Shown piece by piece: positions 23,070-39,959 of a stretch of DNA of 64,000 nucleotides. The stretch covers positions 1-64,000 of the forward strand of contig VCJN01001692.1 of the NCBI GenBank assembly GCA_006384855.1. Reading direction: 5' to 3'. The DNA is from Tetraselmis striata. Taxonomy: Eukaryota; Chlorophyta; Chlorodendrophyceae; Chlorodendrales; Chlorodendraceae. The translations under genes were made by a program, and so were the position numbers. A model generated the notes under the pieces. The model did no database searches. It was not told the origin of the DNA and saw only the letters and a list, made by a program, of their open reading frames with translations. How positions within the stretch are numbered: the stretch's first letter is position 1; every line of letters begins with the position of its first letter.

Positions 23070-25400
23070 TATGAAAAACCGAAATACTCATGTTGACGAG
23101 GGGATGTTCATGCCACTCAGGTGGACGGACATTCCGAATCAGTCCCTGTCGAGCAAAGCCGGCTACTGAGTCATACACGATCCATAAAGGATTCATGTAG
23201 CACTAGCCTCGCGTCCATGACAGTAACATCCCCGTATATTATAGCGTCATATGGCGGCCGCCTTACTTCCAATTCCTGCATATATCAAGAAAGAAATTAA
23301 GAAAGTGGTCGGTCCCGGCGCGGCAGCATGGCCTCGAGGTTATCGTGATATAATGTTTACTATCAGTAGTTGGTGGTTCCTTCCGCATAGCGCGCGTTGC
23401 GCGCGTTCGCCTGCGCCCTGCCAATCCACGTGGCACGCATGCGACGTGCGCATCTAAACATCTTACCAAGCACGAGCATGGAGCGTTGTACTGCGGGCGT
23501 GCTACAACACCCAATAAAGTAGACCTAGAAATCTGCCGTGACAACGAGCACGGTCAACTCCAGCTCCCCGCCCATGGCCCATAGGCGACCACCAAACACG
23601 CGATGGCCGTGTTTCGGTAGTTCCATCTAGGCAGCTTTCCGCCAGACAACGCCGTTGCCGAGAAATATATTTACAAGTGCGATAACCGGACGAAACGGCT
23701 GCCTCCTTGGCGTAGGATGCTTGCATGCCTTGGCGAAGCGCGAAGATCAATGGCCATGTAGCCCCATGCATGGCTTGGGCACCAAGTCGAGCGAGGATAC
23801 GCACGGATTTCTACGTGCAAAGTCTTATGTAATGTGCTGTATATCACTGCGACGACGCGAACGAAGCCGCCGGAATAATGGTTATACACGAATTTGATAT
23901 AGCGACTACAGGGTGCTCATACTTTCGGCGCGGACGACGGCTGTACTGTCGCGCCGCGTGACGAGACATCCATTCCGAATCTGCTCCGAAACCATGCCCC
24001 GAAACCATATCTTGCTCCTGCTTTCCCGGCTGCTGCTCGGCTCGTGCCTCTATGTCGCTCCGCCCCGCCCACGTGAAGGACAACATAACCAGCATTGCTA
24101 CTTGTAGCGCGGCGCTCGCGGCACCCTCGGCCCTACTGCTTTGCGCCCGCCGTCGGTGATGTTGCGCCATGTGGCTCGTGCTCGTGCCGCCCTATAACCC
24201 GCCGACACATAGCTGCTGACAAACGAAAGTACATCGCCGTCGCGCCATCCCAATCCGCCCGTGGCTTGCCCGGTCAGCCCCGATGCCCCGCTAACGCAGT
24301 TCCGCAGAATCCGCCGTAGTACTTGGCCGTCTAGCGAATATCTGCGCCGCCCGCTCGACGCTGGCGTCACGCCGCCGCCGCAGCGGTGCGGTGCGGCGCG
24401 GTAGCAGTCGCTTAGTCTCAGTCTCAGTGGTCGCTACCTCGTAATAATGGCCGCGCGCGCCTGCTTGCTGCGCGCAGATAGTATACGTATAGGTAGCGCG
24501 GGGCAGTTGCTTCACTCCACGCCACACAGAACTAGCAGCCGGTATGTATCGTATTACCAGGTATAGGTTCATCAGCATCGGTAGCGCATCGTCATCGCGT
24601 AGTCGCCGCGTCGTCTGCCGTTGGTTGTACCGCACCGCAAAAGCACGCTAAAAGTAAGCCTCGGTGTGCATACTGACTACATCGCCACAGAAAAAAAAAC
24701 ATGTGCTACATACCCTTTATATCTGCGCTGTAATTCATTTCAGATGTGTTCGAAACGCACAAACTAGAGCACAGATCGTCATACGAGTACGTGTGGAGGA
24801 AGGTGGGGGGGGGAGACGGAGAGGGAGAGATGCAGAGAGAGAAGGTAAGTTTCAATTGGACAGCCAGTCAATCGCCGACAGCGCTTCGCAGGCCGCAGTT
24901 ACCCGAGTACCTGAGAGTGCCCGACCACCACAGCCGTATACAGCACACCCACACAACCCTCTGATCCCCGCACATCCCGACAGTCATACGTAGGCGGCAT
25001 ATCTTCGTACGCTGCAGTGGTCAGAGTCCTACACTCCTACTGCAATCAGCAGCCTCCAGTCTTTCTCTCGTGATGCCCCCCCTTTCCTGTGTCCCCCCAT
25101 CCTTTGACTCCTAGCCCCTTCCCTCTGCTTCCTTTCTTCAGTATGCACAGAAGCGGCTGTGGATACACCCCGTCTCACAGGGCCACGCTGCTCGACTGAA
25201 CAGGGGATTCTACCAGGAGCGTTGCGCGATGAGTAGGGGCTGCAAGAATGGCCAATCGCAGGTGCTGGCTCCCCGCTTCAATGGTTCCACGAACAATGCC
25301 ACGTGCGTGTTTCCAATGGTTGACGTACTGGCTTGGGCTGCCAGAAAGCAATAGCGGCGAGAACGTGGGGGATCTGTGTTGTTGGGCCGACAGTTCCCGC
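23070..25400. other. spacer without recognised genes
   Basis: Many short overlapping ORFs on both strands but none with a domain or splice pattern I can defend. It presumably includes decayed parts of the DIRS-like element and the cystatin 3' flank. Confidence 0.4.
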
Positions 25401-25421
25401 GAGCCTGTAAGTCTGCTTGTT

Positions 25422-25426
25422 TTACA
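25422..25426 (-). promoter_or_regulatory. TGTAA polyadenylation signal (minus strand)
   Basis: TTACA on the plus strand reads TGTAA for the cystatin transcript, 77 bases after its stop. Confidence 0.45.
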
Positions 25427-25502
25427 GGGAAACTCTATGATAATCAGAGGGGAAGGGAAAATAGAGTAGAGGACATGGAGAGGCGGGGGTCTGGCAGCGC
25501 GC

Positions 25503-26406
25503 TCAGGCACTGACGGCCACAAAGCTGCCCTGCACCAGCCAGTCGTCCGCTGCCTGGCGAAGCTTGACCTGCGGGCAGCACATGGGGGGCGGGAGGCGGG
25601 CGCGCAGCCCGGTGTCAGTAAATGGTATCTAGAGGCAAGAGGGGGAGGAGGGGCGGGGCGGGAGAGGGAGGGAGGGCGGGGCACCTGGAAGACCTTCTCC
25701 TCCTGGCCACGCACCACCCGCAGAGAGAGCTGGTAAAGGGAGCCACCCAGGTGGCGGGCGTCCACCACCTGCCAAGGAGAGGGGAGAGGTAGGGGCACAC
25801 CGGAGAAGCAGCGGGCGAAGGGGTGTCAGGATGGTGTGAGGAATACCGGCGCCGCTTTGAGGGAGTAGGGACATACATGGATCAGCAGGAGCGACGTGAC
25901 GTATTGGATGAAGGAGGGAGGGCATTGCGCTCTGAGAGAAGGATGTGGCAGGGCTGGAGGGGCGCGAGGGTGGGCAGGTTCCGGACCTCCTTGAGCGTCC
26001 AGGGGATGAGGGAGTTGGATTGCTGCGTGAGCTGTGCCACCGCGTACGCGGCGCCCTCCGCCAGCTCGTCGCTCACCTCCACCACCTGTTCTGCGCTGCC
26101 AGAGGGGGCGAGCAGAGCGGCGGCCTGCGTGGAGTCGGCGGCGGCGTGCTTGCTGGCCTGTTCAGCACACGGCCGAGCCAGAAGGGTGTTCAGGGGCCCC
26201 GATGAAGTAGCTGCGCTCCGCCGGTTTGCTCCCGCATATGCCCCCCCGCTTCCCTTTGCAGTGGCCGGGACGCACCTTGCCGGCTTCCTTGTAGTGCGTC
26301 AGCTTGAGCGTGTTGGTGTGCGCGCCAAAGGGCTCTGGAGCAAATGGGCATGGACAGTCAGCCGGGGACGGGATGGGCTTGCTGGGTTGTCTGGGTGAGG
26401 GAGGGG

Positions 26407-26439
<33 letters not shown>

Positions 26440-27279
26440 CGCACCGTAGACAGCGACCTCAAAGGTGCGCGCCTCGTCCGAGTCGCCCTCGGTGACCTCC
26501 AGATTCACGAAGTAAAGGGTGCCGGCCACGAGCTGCTTGCGCACCGACACGATGCGGGACAGCTGCAGGCCGCCGTTGGCGCTCTCGCCGCGCTCGTTGA
26601 GCTGTGAGGTGGCCGCCAGTGTTGGCCCGGCGGGGGGGGGGGGGGGGGGGGGGGGGAGGTAGGCGATGGGGAGCGCGGCCCATGCAGGCAGGCAGTGGCT
26701 GCTCGGCTAAAAAGCACTTTCAGTGGCGCAGCACCGCGCCGCAATTCACAATGAGGATATCACGAGCCGCTGCCGGTTCGTGGCTTGAGCCGTTGGCTCA
26801 ATGGTTGGCAGGCGTGATTTTCTATTTTATTTATTCATTTTTTTTCATCCGCCCGCACCTGAGCCACGGCGTAGTCAGCGACCTCCTGCACGCGCTGGTC
26901 GCCCACCGAAGCGCGCTCGATGCCACCTGCACGGGAGGGAGGGCTGGAGTCAGCTGCTGGAGCACACAATACTCTCCGAGATCTGGCGAGACGTCGAGAG
27001 CGGGCCGGCAACGCGCTTCGGCATGTCGGAAGCGCGGCGGTAGACGAGGCGTAGGGTTTGAAACAGGGTCCTTCCCGTCGCCCGCACAGCCTGACGGAAC
27101 CGGCTGACGGAACCGCCGGCGCAGCGAGCCGAAGACTTGGGACGGCACGCACTGGGAAGCCTTCAGATAGGATGTAGGCGTACAAAGGGCCACTCACCGA
27201 GGCGGAGTGCGCATGTGGCTGAGAGGCTGAGCAGCAGCAGCAGGCCGGGTGCTGACGTCCGCTGGATGGAGCGCGCCAT
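25503..27279 (-). CDS. secreted two-domain cystatin (cysteine protease inhibitor)
   Basis: Seven exons on the minus strand join in phase to 228 residues: 27279-27198, 26926-26859, 26601-26445, 26334-26276, 26157-25987, 25768-25685 and 25568-25503 (TGA). Residues 1-25 form a signal peptide with a poly-Leu core (GLLLLLSLSATCA), so the protein is probably secreted or vacuolar. Domain 1 begins GGI, has the cystatin helix VQEVADYAVAQLNERG, the inhibitory loop QLVAG (Q-x-V-x-G) and a strand LYFVNLEVTEGD. Domain 2 repeats the plan: helix LAEGAAYAVAQLTQQSNSL, then ARHLGGSLYQLSLRVVRG in the loop position, and a Trp in QAADDWLVQG. Its loop lacks the canonical Q-x-V-x-G, so it may be inactive or altered. 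Cystatins inhibit papain-like proteases. The start is the only ATG before the signal peptide. Confidence 0.88.
26407..26436 (-). repeat. homopolymer run, poly-C on the cystatin sense strand
   Basis: About 26 G in a row on the plus strand, inside the cystatin intron between exons 3 and 4. A second run at about 26632-26656 is in the preceding intron. Confidence 0.9.
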
Positions 27280-28173
27280 GTCGCGGCCCGAAAGTACTAC
27301 TGGCACTATCTTGAAACTCCGCGCAGGGGCAGGCGAGGAGTGGGGTGTATCTATCGCGGTTGTACACGCGTGCGCCGTGGGTATCTCTCCGCTGGGAGTG
27401 GGTTGCTATCTCGCACCGTCTGCCGGTCAGCAGCAGCTTCTTCAACGCTGCTCAGGAACGCAGCGGCACATTTGTATGGGCCTGCCGTCTTGGCGGTGGC
27501 AATGCTGCGGAGCAGGGCCGGCCGGGGCGCGGCCGGCAGCCTGGAATAAGGGGCGCCCTCGTACAATACGGGCAGTGGAGGCGATTCCGAACATCAGGCG
27601 GAAGTATGACGCATAAGGCGCGCGCACATTCCCCTTGCAGTCGTCACAGCATACTACAGCACGCGCGCAGCGCGCCGTCGCCGTCGAGATTTCGTCGGCG
27701 GCTGCCGAGTGGCGCCGCCGCCATCGTCGCCTCGCCCCCCCCCCCCCCCCCCCCCCCCACACACACACAGCCCCGCTCCCTATTCCACTGTATCTCTCTG
27801 ATCCCTGATCGGCGGCTTTCTACTCGACAACTAGCATGCCGTGAGGATCTCTTGGTTCGTGTGGGCAAAGCCGAGAGCGGTTGGCGCAAGGAGAGGGGTG
27901 CGGGGATAGTCGGGGAAGGCGGGAAGCATGGGATCGATGCACAAACAGGGCGGGGGGGAGTCGCGCAGGGAAAAGCGGCCGGCGGCGGTGAGGGACGCAC
28001 CGACAGGTGCCACGCGAGTGAAGCGGGAGGCGCGCCCACCAGCAGGCGCCACCCCGCACGAGAGCGGCGCAAATGGGAGGTCCGACGGCACGCCTGACTC
28101 CATGATGCGCGCGGTACCCTGCCCGGTATTCGTCCTGAGGCCCCTCACTGCCTTGCCGATCGGACTGTGGCAG
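27280..28173. promoter_or_regulatory. divergent promoter region, cystatin / helicase
   Basis: The cystatin start (27279, minus) and the first firm helicase exon (28174, plus) point away from each other across less than 0.9 kb. It holds a C-run with AC repeat at about 27737-27769. A non-coding or short coding first helicase exon must lie here, because an in-frame stop at about 28134 closes the frame upstream of 28174. ATG codons at 27928 and 27937 are candidates, but none of the donors I tried gave the phase 2 the 28174 exon needs. Confidence 0.4.
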
Positions 28174-32224
<4,051 letters not shown>

Positions 32225-32336
32225 CCCCGGTAAAGCTGTAGGGTGGAAGCAGCTGTGTAGACGCTTGACATCGGAGCAGTCTTTTGTATATCATGCACGC
32301 AGTGCTGCATACTCAACGCTGGGGCGGCAGCACACG

Positions 32337-32341
32337 TGTAA
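32337..32341 (+). promoter_or_regulatory. TGTAA polyadenylation signal
   Basis: 113 bases after the helicase stop codon. Confidence 0.6.
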
Positions 32342-32344
32342 TTT

Positions 32345-33940
32345 ATAAATGTAGATGTCCTGCCGGCTGCGGCATTGGATGAATTGCGGAGGTGGTGCCA
32401 CATCTTGACACAGGCGCGCCGTGATAAATGAGAGTCGCCCTCTTTTGTATGTTGTTAGTCATCTTCAGGCCCGCTCACACTTCCCCCATCGGCTTTATCG
32501 CAGCAGCACTGCCATCACTGCTTCGTTCTCCCCTCTTTCATCAGTGCCCTGGCCCAGCCCAATCATGCTTACCGCCCCGCTGGCGCTGCAACACTCAGTG
32601 AACCTGAGTCTGTATCCCACGTTTTGGTATCTGGTGCATGCAGATTGCACTCATTCCCTTAACGGGTGGCACACGGCACCGAGCAGGTAATGAAGGATGA
32701 AATAGTCTGTAATGATAGACCCAATCTCAGACAGCAGCTCCACCCTACAACACGCTCATGGAAAACTGATGATTGCTACATTCATGCATAACCTGCCATC
32801 CCTGATACTGGAATGATACTACCCCCCCCCCCCCCCCCCCCAGATGAAGATGCACACCAAGTCCCTGCTCAACGTCAGGGAACGGGGAGCGATCCCTTGC
32901 TTGTGGCGCTGCGGGCAATAGTTTTGCGGGGAGGCCTCTGCCTGCCATCTGCAGCAAGGGACCGAGGTTCGACGGAGCGCTGACGGGGGTAGGCAAGACT
33001 GATAAACACTGCTACGAGTGACAGGATGTTGCCTAGCGCATGCGTGTGGTTTCTCGTAACTTAGACTGCTATCAGACAGTACCTCAATAATGTCACATAG
33101 CTGATGTCGCTGTTTTCTAGAATGAAATACCTGACATAGAAATATTACCAGGAGGGCACAAGGTTTGCTGGAATGAAGCGTTTTTGTTTTAGACAGTCTG
33201 ACGGTGGGTATTAGAGCCGGCGTGAGAGCTTCGTCCTTCATCCCGTAGGAGCGTCGCCTACCCGCTTCCGTAACTGGATTGCTGCCTAAACGGCCGTCGT
33301 AGAGACGCTGCAAGGGTTTCACTGGTGCCAGTCCTGTCCCGGGGGCGGGAAAAAAAAAGGAGCGGCCAATCTTTTTTACCGATATATGCCATTTGATGGA
33401 AAATAATATGTAGATATGTTGATTGTTCATGTATACGGTGTTTTTAAAAATCAGTAACATTGTAAACCATTGAAATTTAAAATTCAAGCATTACATCTCT
33501 CATTTCTCTTATTTGAGCGTGCCACGATATCCCGCTACGCGGCGTCAGCCGCCACGTGCGCAAATTTAGAATTGCAAACGCGTACTTCACGCAATGGACT
33601 CGTACAAACTCCGCTTCGTACGAACGCCAGATAAGCCCTACTGTGTGCTCATGTCAAAGCGATTCCTGTATATTAACGCAGTATTCGGGTTCGATACGCC
33701 GCGCCTTTCCAGCTCAGCTCAGGTCGGGCACAGCCGCCGCCAGCATCGCGTGCGCTGCGCCCAGTTCAGCCAGGACTGGGAACGAAAGAAGCGGCTTCCA
33801 GAATGCGCAGCAGTGGTCTTACTTCACCTTGTCACCGGGAGGTTTCACGTGCACCGTGCTCACCACTGCGGAACCCACGCGACCCCTGCCCTCTCGCCTT
33901 GCCCTGGGTTGCGTGTCCGTTTTCCAGACCAATAGCGCTA
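32345..33940. other. intergenic spacer between helicase and ALB3
   Basis: Contains a C-run at about 32822-32840 and the R3 repeat copy at 33245-33350. I see no supported gene. Its 3' end must include the ALB3 promoter. Confidence 0.5.
33245..33350 (+). repeat. dispersed repeat family R3, copy 2
   Basis: Reverse-complement match to 8208-8315 over about 100 bp, ending in CCCGGGGGCGGG and an A-run. Confidence 0.75.
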
Positions 33941-33942
33941 AG

Positions 33943-36915
33943 ATGGTGGCCGCGACTGCGTGTGCTGCCGCCACCGGCGCCACCCGGTAAACCCCCCCCC
34001 CCCCCCCCCCCCCCGCCCCCCACCCCGGCCACTCCGCTTTCGCTCGACTCCCCTACCCTGCCGGGGATTCGGCAGCCAGGGGGCCTCAGTGCATTGCAGT
34101 TGCGACACTCGGTGATAGCAGCGCCGCGCGTTCCGCCACATCCGCACAGCGAAGTCCTGGTCGCTCCCGGTGCTTCCCCCGGGGGAAGCCGCCGATGTAC
34201 CGGGGCCTTCTGGCGCCCGTTGGCGTTAGTTGATTGGCCGCTCATTGACAGAAGACGGCCGCGCCCCATCCCCGCCCGTCTCCGGCATGTACTGGCGTGC
34301 ACTGGCGTGAATTTATCGTGACCAGCAGTCTTTCTGCACTTGTCTGCAGCTGCGCTAGTTGCTGGTTGTGAAGTCTCGCTCCAGATAGGCCTTCACACAC
34401 TGGCGGCAGCGCCCCCAGCTGCCTAGACTGCTCAGGGGACTGGTTGCAGCAGACTTACAGGAGATTTCTTCGGGCGCAGGTGTGCGTCGACGTTGCGGCC
34501 TGCCGCTGGCAACCAGCCCCTTTTCCTGGGCACCGGAATCAAGGGTGAGCTCCTCCAGCCCAGCGACGTTTCTTTTTGACAGCTACGTCACGGAGCACGT
34601 CCACCTGCGGCAGTCATGAGACCATTTCAATTCACAACTTAGAGACAACGCTGTCCTTTGGATGCAGGTGCCATGCCGGTTCGCCGTGTTGCGCCCAGGA
34701 GGGCTGCTGTCCGGGTGCAGGCTATGATCCCCAACGCCGACCCGTCTGCCCTGGACCACGTAGCTGCACAGCTCACCCCCCTGCTGTACACTCTAGCGGA
34801 CGCCGCCCCAGCGGCAGAGGTTGCCGCACCCGAGAGGCAGACTGGCCCCCTGACCCCTCTGGCCAACGTGTTTGAGAGCGTCCTAAAGGTAAGTATTGCT
34901 GCACACGGGCAGGCCATGCATTGATGATGTGGTTACGCTGAGTGGACATAGCCAGCCGCTGACGTACCCCCCCCCCCCTCCCCCCCCCTTTTCTCCTTTC
35001 CAAAGCTACTGGACCAGGGACTGGAGTCTGCTCATGTCCCCTACTCGTATGGTTTCGCCATCATCATGCTGACCATCCTTGTCAAGGCTGCCACATTCCC
35101 TCTCACCAAGAAGCAGGTACTTGCACAGAGCAACCATTGTCTGGGCCTCATGTGCTCCTGCCTGAGGTGTAGGCTGGTGGATTGACTCTAGTGTTCGGCT
35201 CCTGTCAGGTGGAGAGCACGATGGCGATGCAGACAATTCAGCCCCGCGTGAAGGAGCTGCAGGAGCGGTATAAGAACGACAATGAGAGGCTGCAGATGGA
35301 GACCGCTCGCCTCTACAAGGACGCCGGCGTCAACCCGCTGGCAGGCTGCCTGCCGACAATCGCCACCATCCCCGTCTTCATTGGCCTCTACAGGTAGATT
35401 GAAACTCGTGCATCCTTCGCTTGCCCGAGATGGGGCGCCCTGTGTCTGGCAGTTCAAGCTGAGCCACGGAAAGAGGAAAGTGGGTGGGATTTGTGTGCTT
35501 TTGGTGGGCATAAGTGGATGTGGAGGAACTCTAGACTGTGTACGTGCTGAAACTGTGCCGTGTCCCGGGACTGAATCCCAGGGCGCTGAGCAACGCTGCG
35601 GACGATGGGCTTCTTACGGAGAGCTTCTTCTGGATCCCTTCCCTGGGAGGGCCCACGACCATCGCAGCGCGGAATGCGGTGCGTGCGCGCATTGGCATAT
35701 GTGCTCCATGCACCTCGTGGTGCATATTGGTAGCTGAGTGTCGGCAGTCTCTGAGGATCATGGTGTGACATGCAGGGTTCGGGCTCCAACTGGCTGTTCC
35801 CGCTGGTGGATGGGCACCCGCCCATCGGCTGGCACGACGCACTGTGCTACCTGGTCTTGCCCGTGGTGCTCGTCATCTCACAGGTAATTGTCAAGAGGGG
35901 GGGGGGGGATCCTTGCAGTCTGTGCTCGAGGATCCGCATATGCATAGCGTGTATGCAGCACGCAGTATGCTCGCATGTACCAGTTTGGGCATACTTGTGC
36001 TGAATGTCGACTTGTGTGCCTGTCCCTTTGTTTCAACAGTCTGTCTCTCAGAGGATTATGCAGCCACAGCAGCAGACCACGGACCCAGCGCAGCAGCAGA
36101 CACAGGCCATTCTGAAGTTCCTCCCGCTTATGATTGGTAGGATTGCCGCATTCGACTGCCCCCCCCCCCCCCCCCCCCCTACCAGACACACCCACGCACT
36201 TGAGGTTGACTCACCGCAACTGACAGTGATCTGATGCCCTGTGGAATGCTTCAGGCTGGTTCTCCCTCAATGTGCCCTCTGGCCTGACGCTGTACTGGAT
36301 TACCAACAACATTCTCACCACAGCGCAGTCGGTGAGATCCTGCTGCTCCCTTCCTTGCGCTGTTGCTGTCCATGCCCCAGCGAGCACCCATAACCGCTTG
36401 GTCTGTGCGCATATGGTGGAGATGTGCACCGGCGCGAGCCCTGACGGCATGGATGTTTGCAACCAGGTGTTCCTCAGAAAAACCACGCCGGATAGTGTGA
36501 AGGCACTGGCAGAGAACGTGCCCATGGGAGCCACCACCATTGTCAAAGAGAAACCCGCTGAGGCCGAGAAGAAAATGACAGGTAGATGTCGATATCAAAC
36601 TATCCAGGATGTGCATCTTTACATCCCCAGAGCTGACGATGCTGACATACTTTAAGGGTGGGATGCAAGGTGGGTTGCCAACATTCACAATGTGTGCATT
36701 GAACACATGTATTGGGTGCTGCAGGGAAGGAGATGGGATCCCGAAAGAAGAAGGGGTCCAAGTTCAAGGAGCTCCAGGCAAAGGAGAAGGGAGCCACGTT
36801 CGCGGCTCTCAAGGCCGCGGAGCAAGCTGCGGACAAGATCTCCGACAAATCTGACGCTGAGCCAGCTCAGCAGGTAGACGCAGAGATTGTGACCGACAGT
36901 GTTGACCAGAAGTGA
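33943..36915 (+). CDS. ALB3: Albino3/Oxa1/YidC-family thylakoid membrane insertase
   Basis: Exons: 33943-33986, 34450-34544 (or from 34480), 34668-34888, 35006-35116, 35209-35393, 35582-35678, 35776-35883, 36040-36136, 36255-36331, 36467-36581, optional 36631-36657, and 36725-36915 (TGA), about 446-455 residues. The start MVAATACAAATGATR and the Arg/Ser/Ala-rich stretch after it form a plausible chloroplast transit peptide, and phase agreement supports this distal first exon. The family core is clear: TM segment GFAIIMLTILVKAATFPL, the conserved QPRVKELQERYKND loop, the NPLAGCLPTIATIPVFIGLY hairpin, FFWIPSLGGPT, and GWFSLNVPSGLTLYWITNN. ALB3 inserts light-harvesting proteins into thylakoids with cpSRP43/54/FtsY. 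The Lys-rich C-tail (GSRKKKGSKF) fits the cpSRP43-binding region. The mitochondrial OXA1 paralogue is less likely given the transit peptide. Confidence 0.92.
36631..36657 (+). CDS. candidate 27-nt microexon in ALB3
   Basis: Between the exon ending 36581 (phase 1) and the one starting 36725 (phase 1), the stretch CCCCAG|AG...AAGG|GTGGGA has an acceptor and donor, enters and leaves in phase 1, and encodes ELTMLTYFK. Including it adds nine residues before the basic C-tail. The protein stays in frame with or without it. Confidence 0.45.
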
Positions 36916-36963
36916 GGCAATCCATTTCTGCGCAAGCACCCGGATCTGGTTTTGAATAGTATG

Positions 36964-36968
36964 TGTAA
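36964..36968 (+). promoter_or_regulatory. TGTAA polyadenylation signal
   Basis: 49 bases after the ALB3 stop. Confidence 0.55.
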
Positions 36969-36969
36969 A

Positions 36970-39909
36970 TCAAGAGTTCCCAACAGGCGTGATCATTGCG
37001 GACACGACTGGTTGGTCATCTGCACTTGCTACATGTAGGATGTCGTCTGAAATCTACGGGCGAGTAAGGAATGGCATTCAGGACTGTAGTCACCGCTGTT
37101 CCTGTTGTGGCCGTACTGTCATTACATGCTGCTACTAGCTCCCTTATCACACTAGCTAGCTAACTAGCAATTGCTGCCAAATGAATTGTGAAATACTGTG
37201 GTTACGGTACCACGGTATTTTGACTTTATGGGTACTGCGGACAGAGCGACAAAGTATTGAATATTTCATTGACTGCTCGTGCTGGCTTTGCTGGGGTGCT
37301 GCTGTGGCGTTTGAACTATTCGGACTATTCATGTTTGAATCCCAAGCCTATTGGCGCAGCTGCAAACGTGTACCCGTGTAGTAGGGGTACGAGCACCGAG
37401 GCTACGACAAGGGGAAGGCCTCGCCCGGACGCAGGAAATGTCGCTGTACGTACGGCTAATCATCTCTGCCAGCCGGCGGCGAGCGGACTCCATTCGATAA
37501 TGCAGTTGCGATGACTATATACATAGCGCGGACTCAGAACAAAGTCAAAAATATTTATTATATATCGCTATTAGGCCTCAGTAATGTGGAGCGTACACTG
37601 TCAGCATCACAATGGGAGTATTACGAGCATGTGTACTGCTACTAGACTACAATACACCTGTCAAATAATACCTGTCATCAGCAGATAAGATCTGTGACCC
37701 GACTACATAGCGACATACGGAGACCAAAAATCTCGGCATGGTACACTGATACAGTGGTACCATCAGCAGCTACAGGGTAGCCAGTATTTTCGAGCGGGAT
37801 TTTCGAGTGGCAGTCTCAGCCCATCCTCATCAGTCTCGCAGCAGCATCAGGTCGCGTGTACTCGTCACACTATCCGAGTGCTGACTGCGACGGGTATCAT
37901 CGTACGCATACTTGCCGCCAGACCCTGTCGTTCGCCCAAAACTGCAAGCACAGCAGGCGAGCAGGCGCGTAGAATTTCAGTGTCAAGCAGCACACGCCGT
38001 ATCTGTAGTAGTGCTGACGGCGCTCCACCTATCGCCACTTCCCATACGGCATCACAAACTTTCTCTACACTACCGTCGAGTGAGGTGACGCGAGTTCATA
38101 AGATTTCGCCCAGCACACAGGAAGGTGCCACCACCTGCGGTAAGCGCGTCTTCCGCCTCAACACGCTGCGACGGTGCACACTTGGCTCAATCCGTCTGCG
38201 GTGTGGCGGGATACCCTCGCGGTCGCTATGCCGGTTGACTGCCGCCAGCCGAGCGCACGGCTGTGCCGGGCATTCCATCCCGAGATATTTAGTCTTGTCC
38301 GATACTGACGACGTCTTTCCGGCAGTCGCGAGAATCACACCATCGGCGGCCCTATCCGGCTGTGCCATAACACTCCACTGTGCATATGTACTCCAAGCGG
38401 CGTCTAGAAGCCTCAACTGCCACAATGAGAAGTAGCGCAGTGTTCGGCTAAGTTGCCGGCGGGTCGACATGATAGTGCTTGCAGTCGGGAATAAGTGGTT
38501 CGCTGTTAGCACATTACTATTGCATGTACTATTCATCCCAATTTCTCGTTGCCGCGTCTCCCTCGCACGGTAGTAATTTCAAACGACGTGTTTCGACCAC
38601 GTATCATGACACGCGTGCCCCCACACGACCGCGGGCCCTGCGAGATGCACCATGTTTCTGCCAACTCCCAAGGCGAGTGCCGCGGCTCTCCATGCGTACC
38701 TCACGAATGTCATCTATATGCGACGCGTGCATATTATTTGAGCCCGTCTACTCGCGTCCCCAGACGTGGCTTACTAAGGCCCGATACGCTTTCATCGAAA
38801 TTTCCGCGACGCTGTATGACTTATCCGTTCTGACATATATCACAAGCGGCTGCGCAGCACCACGCGGCCAACACGCTTGCTAATAAGGCCTCAGTGTACG
38901 CCACCCATGCAACATGCATCATACCGCCGAGCTATTGCCACCGTTTGCGGAACCCCCCCCCCCCCCCCTCCCACACACACACGGTACAAGCAGCTGCCCA
39001 CATGGTCGGCGACCCGCCCTTCTTGATAGCGATTCTGACTGCTTGTGTATTATAGTATTACTACGCTACCTGATTAACGAAAACGACCGTAAATCGCGGT
39101 CTCCTTCGCCCTTCCAAGTATCATACTTCTTATTCGCATACTGCGCGACGTGTATTAGTTGGGTGCTATTCCGGAACTTGTGCCAGCACAGTATCAGCAC
39201 AATCACTCCGAAACATTTCGTCGCGCTACGATCTTAGGAGCCACATATTATGTTCACAAGCCATGACGGTGGAATAATCTTCCAGGTGCCTGCGACTGAG
39301 TAGGCAGCATAATCGTCGACGGCCAGCTTTATATGCGTAACGCTCACCGAGCTTTCTGCGGTGATACGATTCAGACTGCTCTGTGTACGTTCAACCCATC
39401 ATAGGCCGGTAAGGTCAGCAGCGATATTGGCATGTCTAGGCAACGATCCGAGTGACAGCACAGTCACCAGCCGCACTATAGCCGGCGCATCGAAGCAGGC
39501 GGCATCATATTTATCACAAAGTGCAAACGTCTGAGTACCACGAACCTCGCACTGTTATCCCATTTGTGTAGTGGTCGAATATTTGTCGTCGAAGCTATGT
39601 CCTAGAAGCGTGATAAACCACCACTGCTAAAACCATGTTGTCGCAGCGCAATAATATAGCGCCGCTGATAATATGATAGTAAAACATAACGGACGCTTCG
39701 AGCAGATTGTCCGATAATCAAGTTATCGTCGTCGTTGGAGTCGAAATGATCTCGTCGTAACGCTGCGTCTAACCATTTGCAGTCGCAGTCTCGACTCGCA
39801 GTTACAGAAATATTGCTGCCTCGGGATCGGTAAGCCTCTACTGCGCAGTGGTGTTGCAATTTGTAGCAGCCTCATCTCTGCCTCAGATGATGCATTGCGC
39901 CGGGACAAA

Positions 39910-39959
<50 letters not shown>

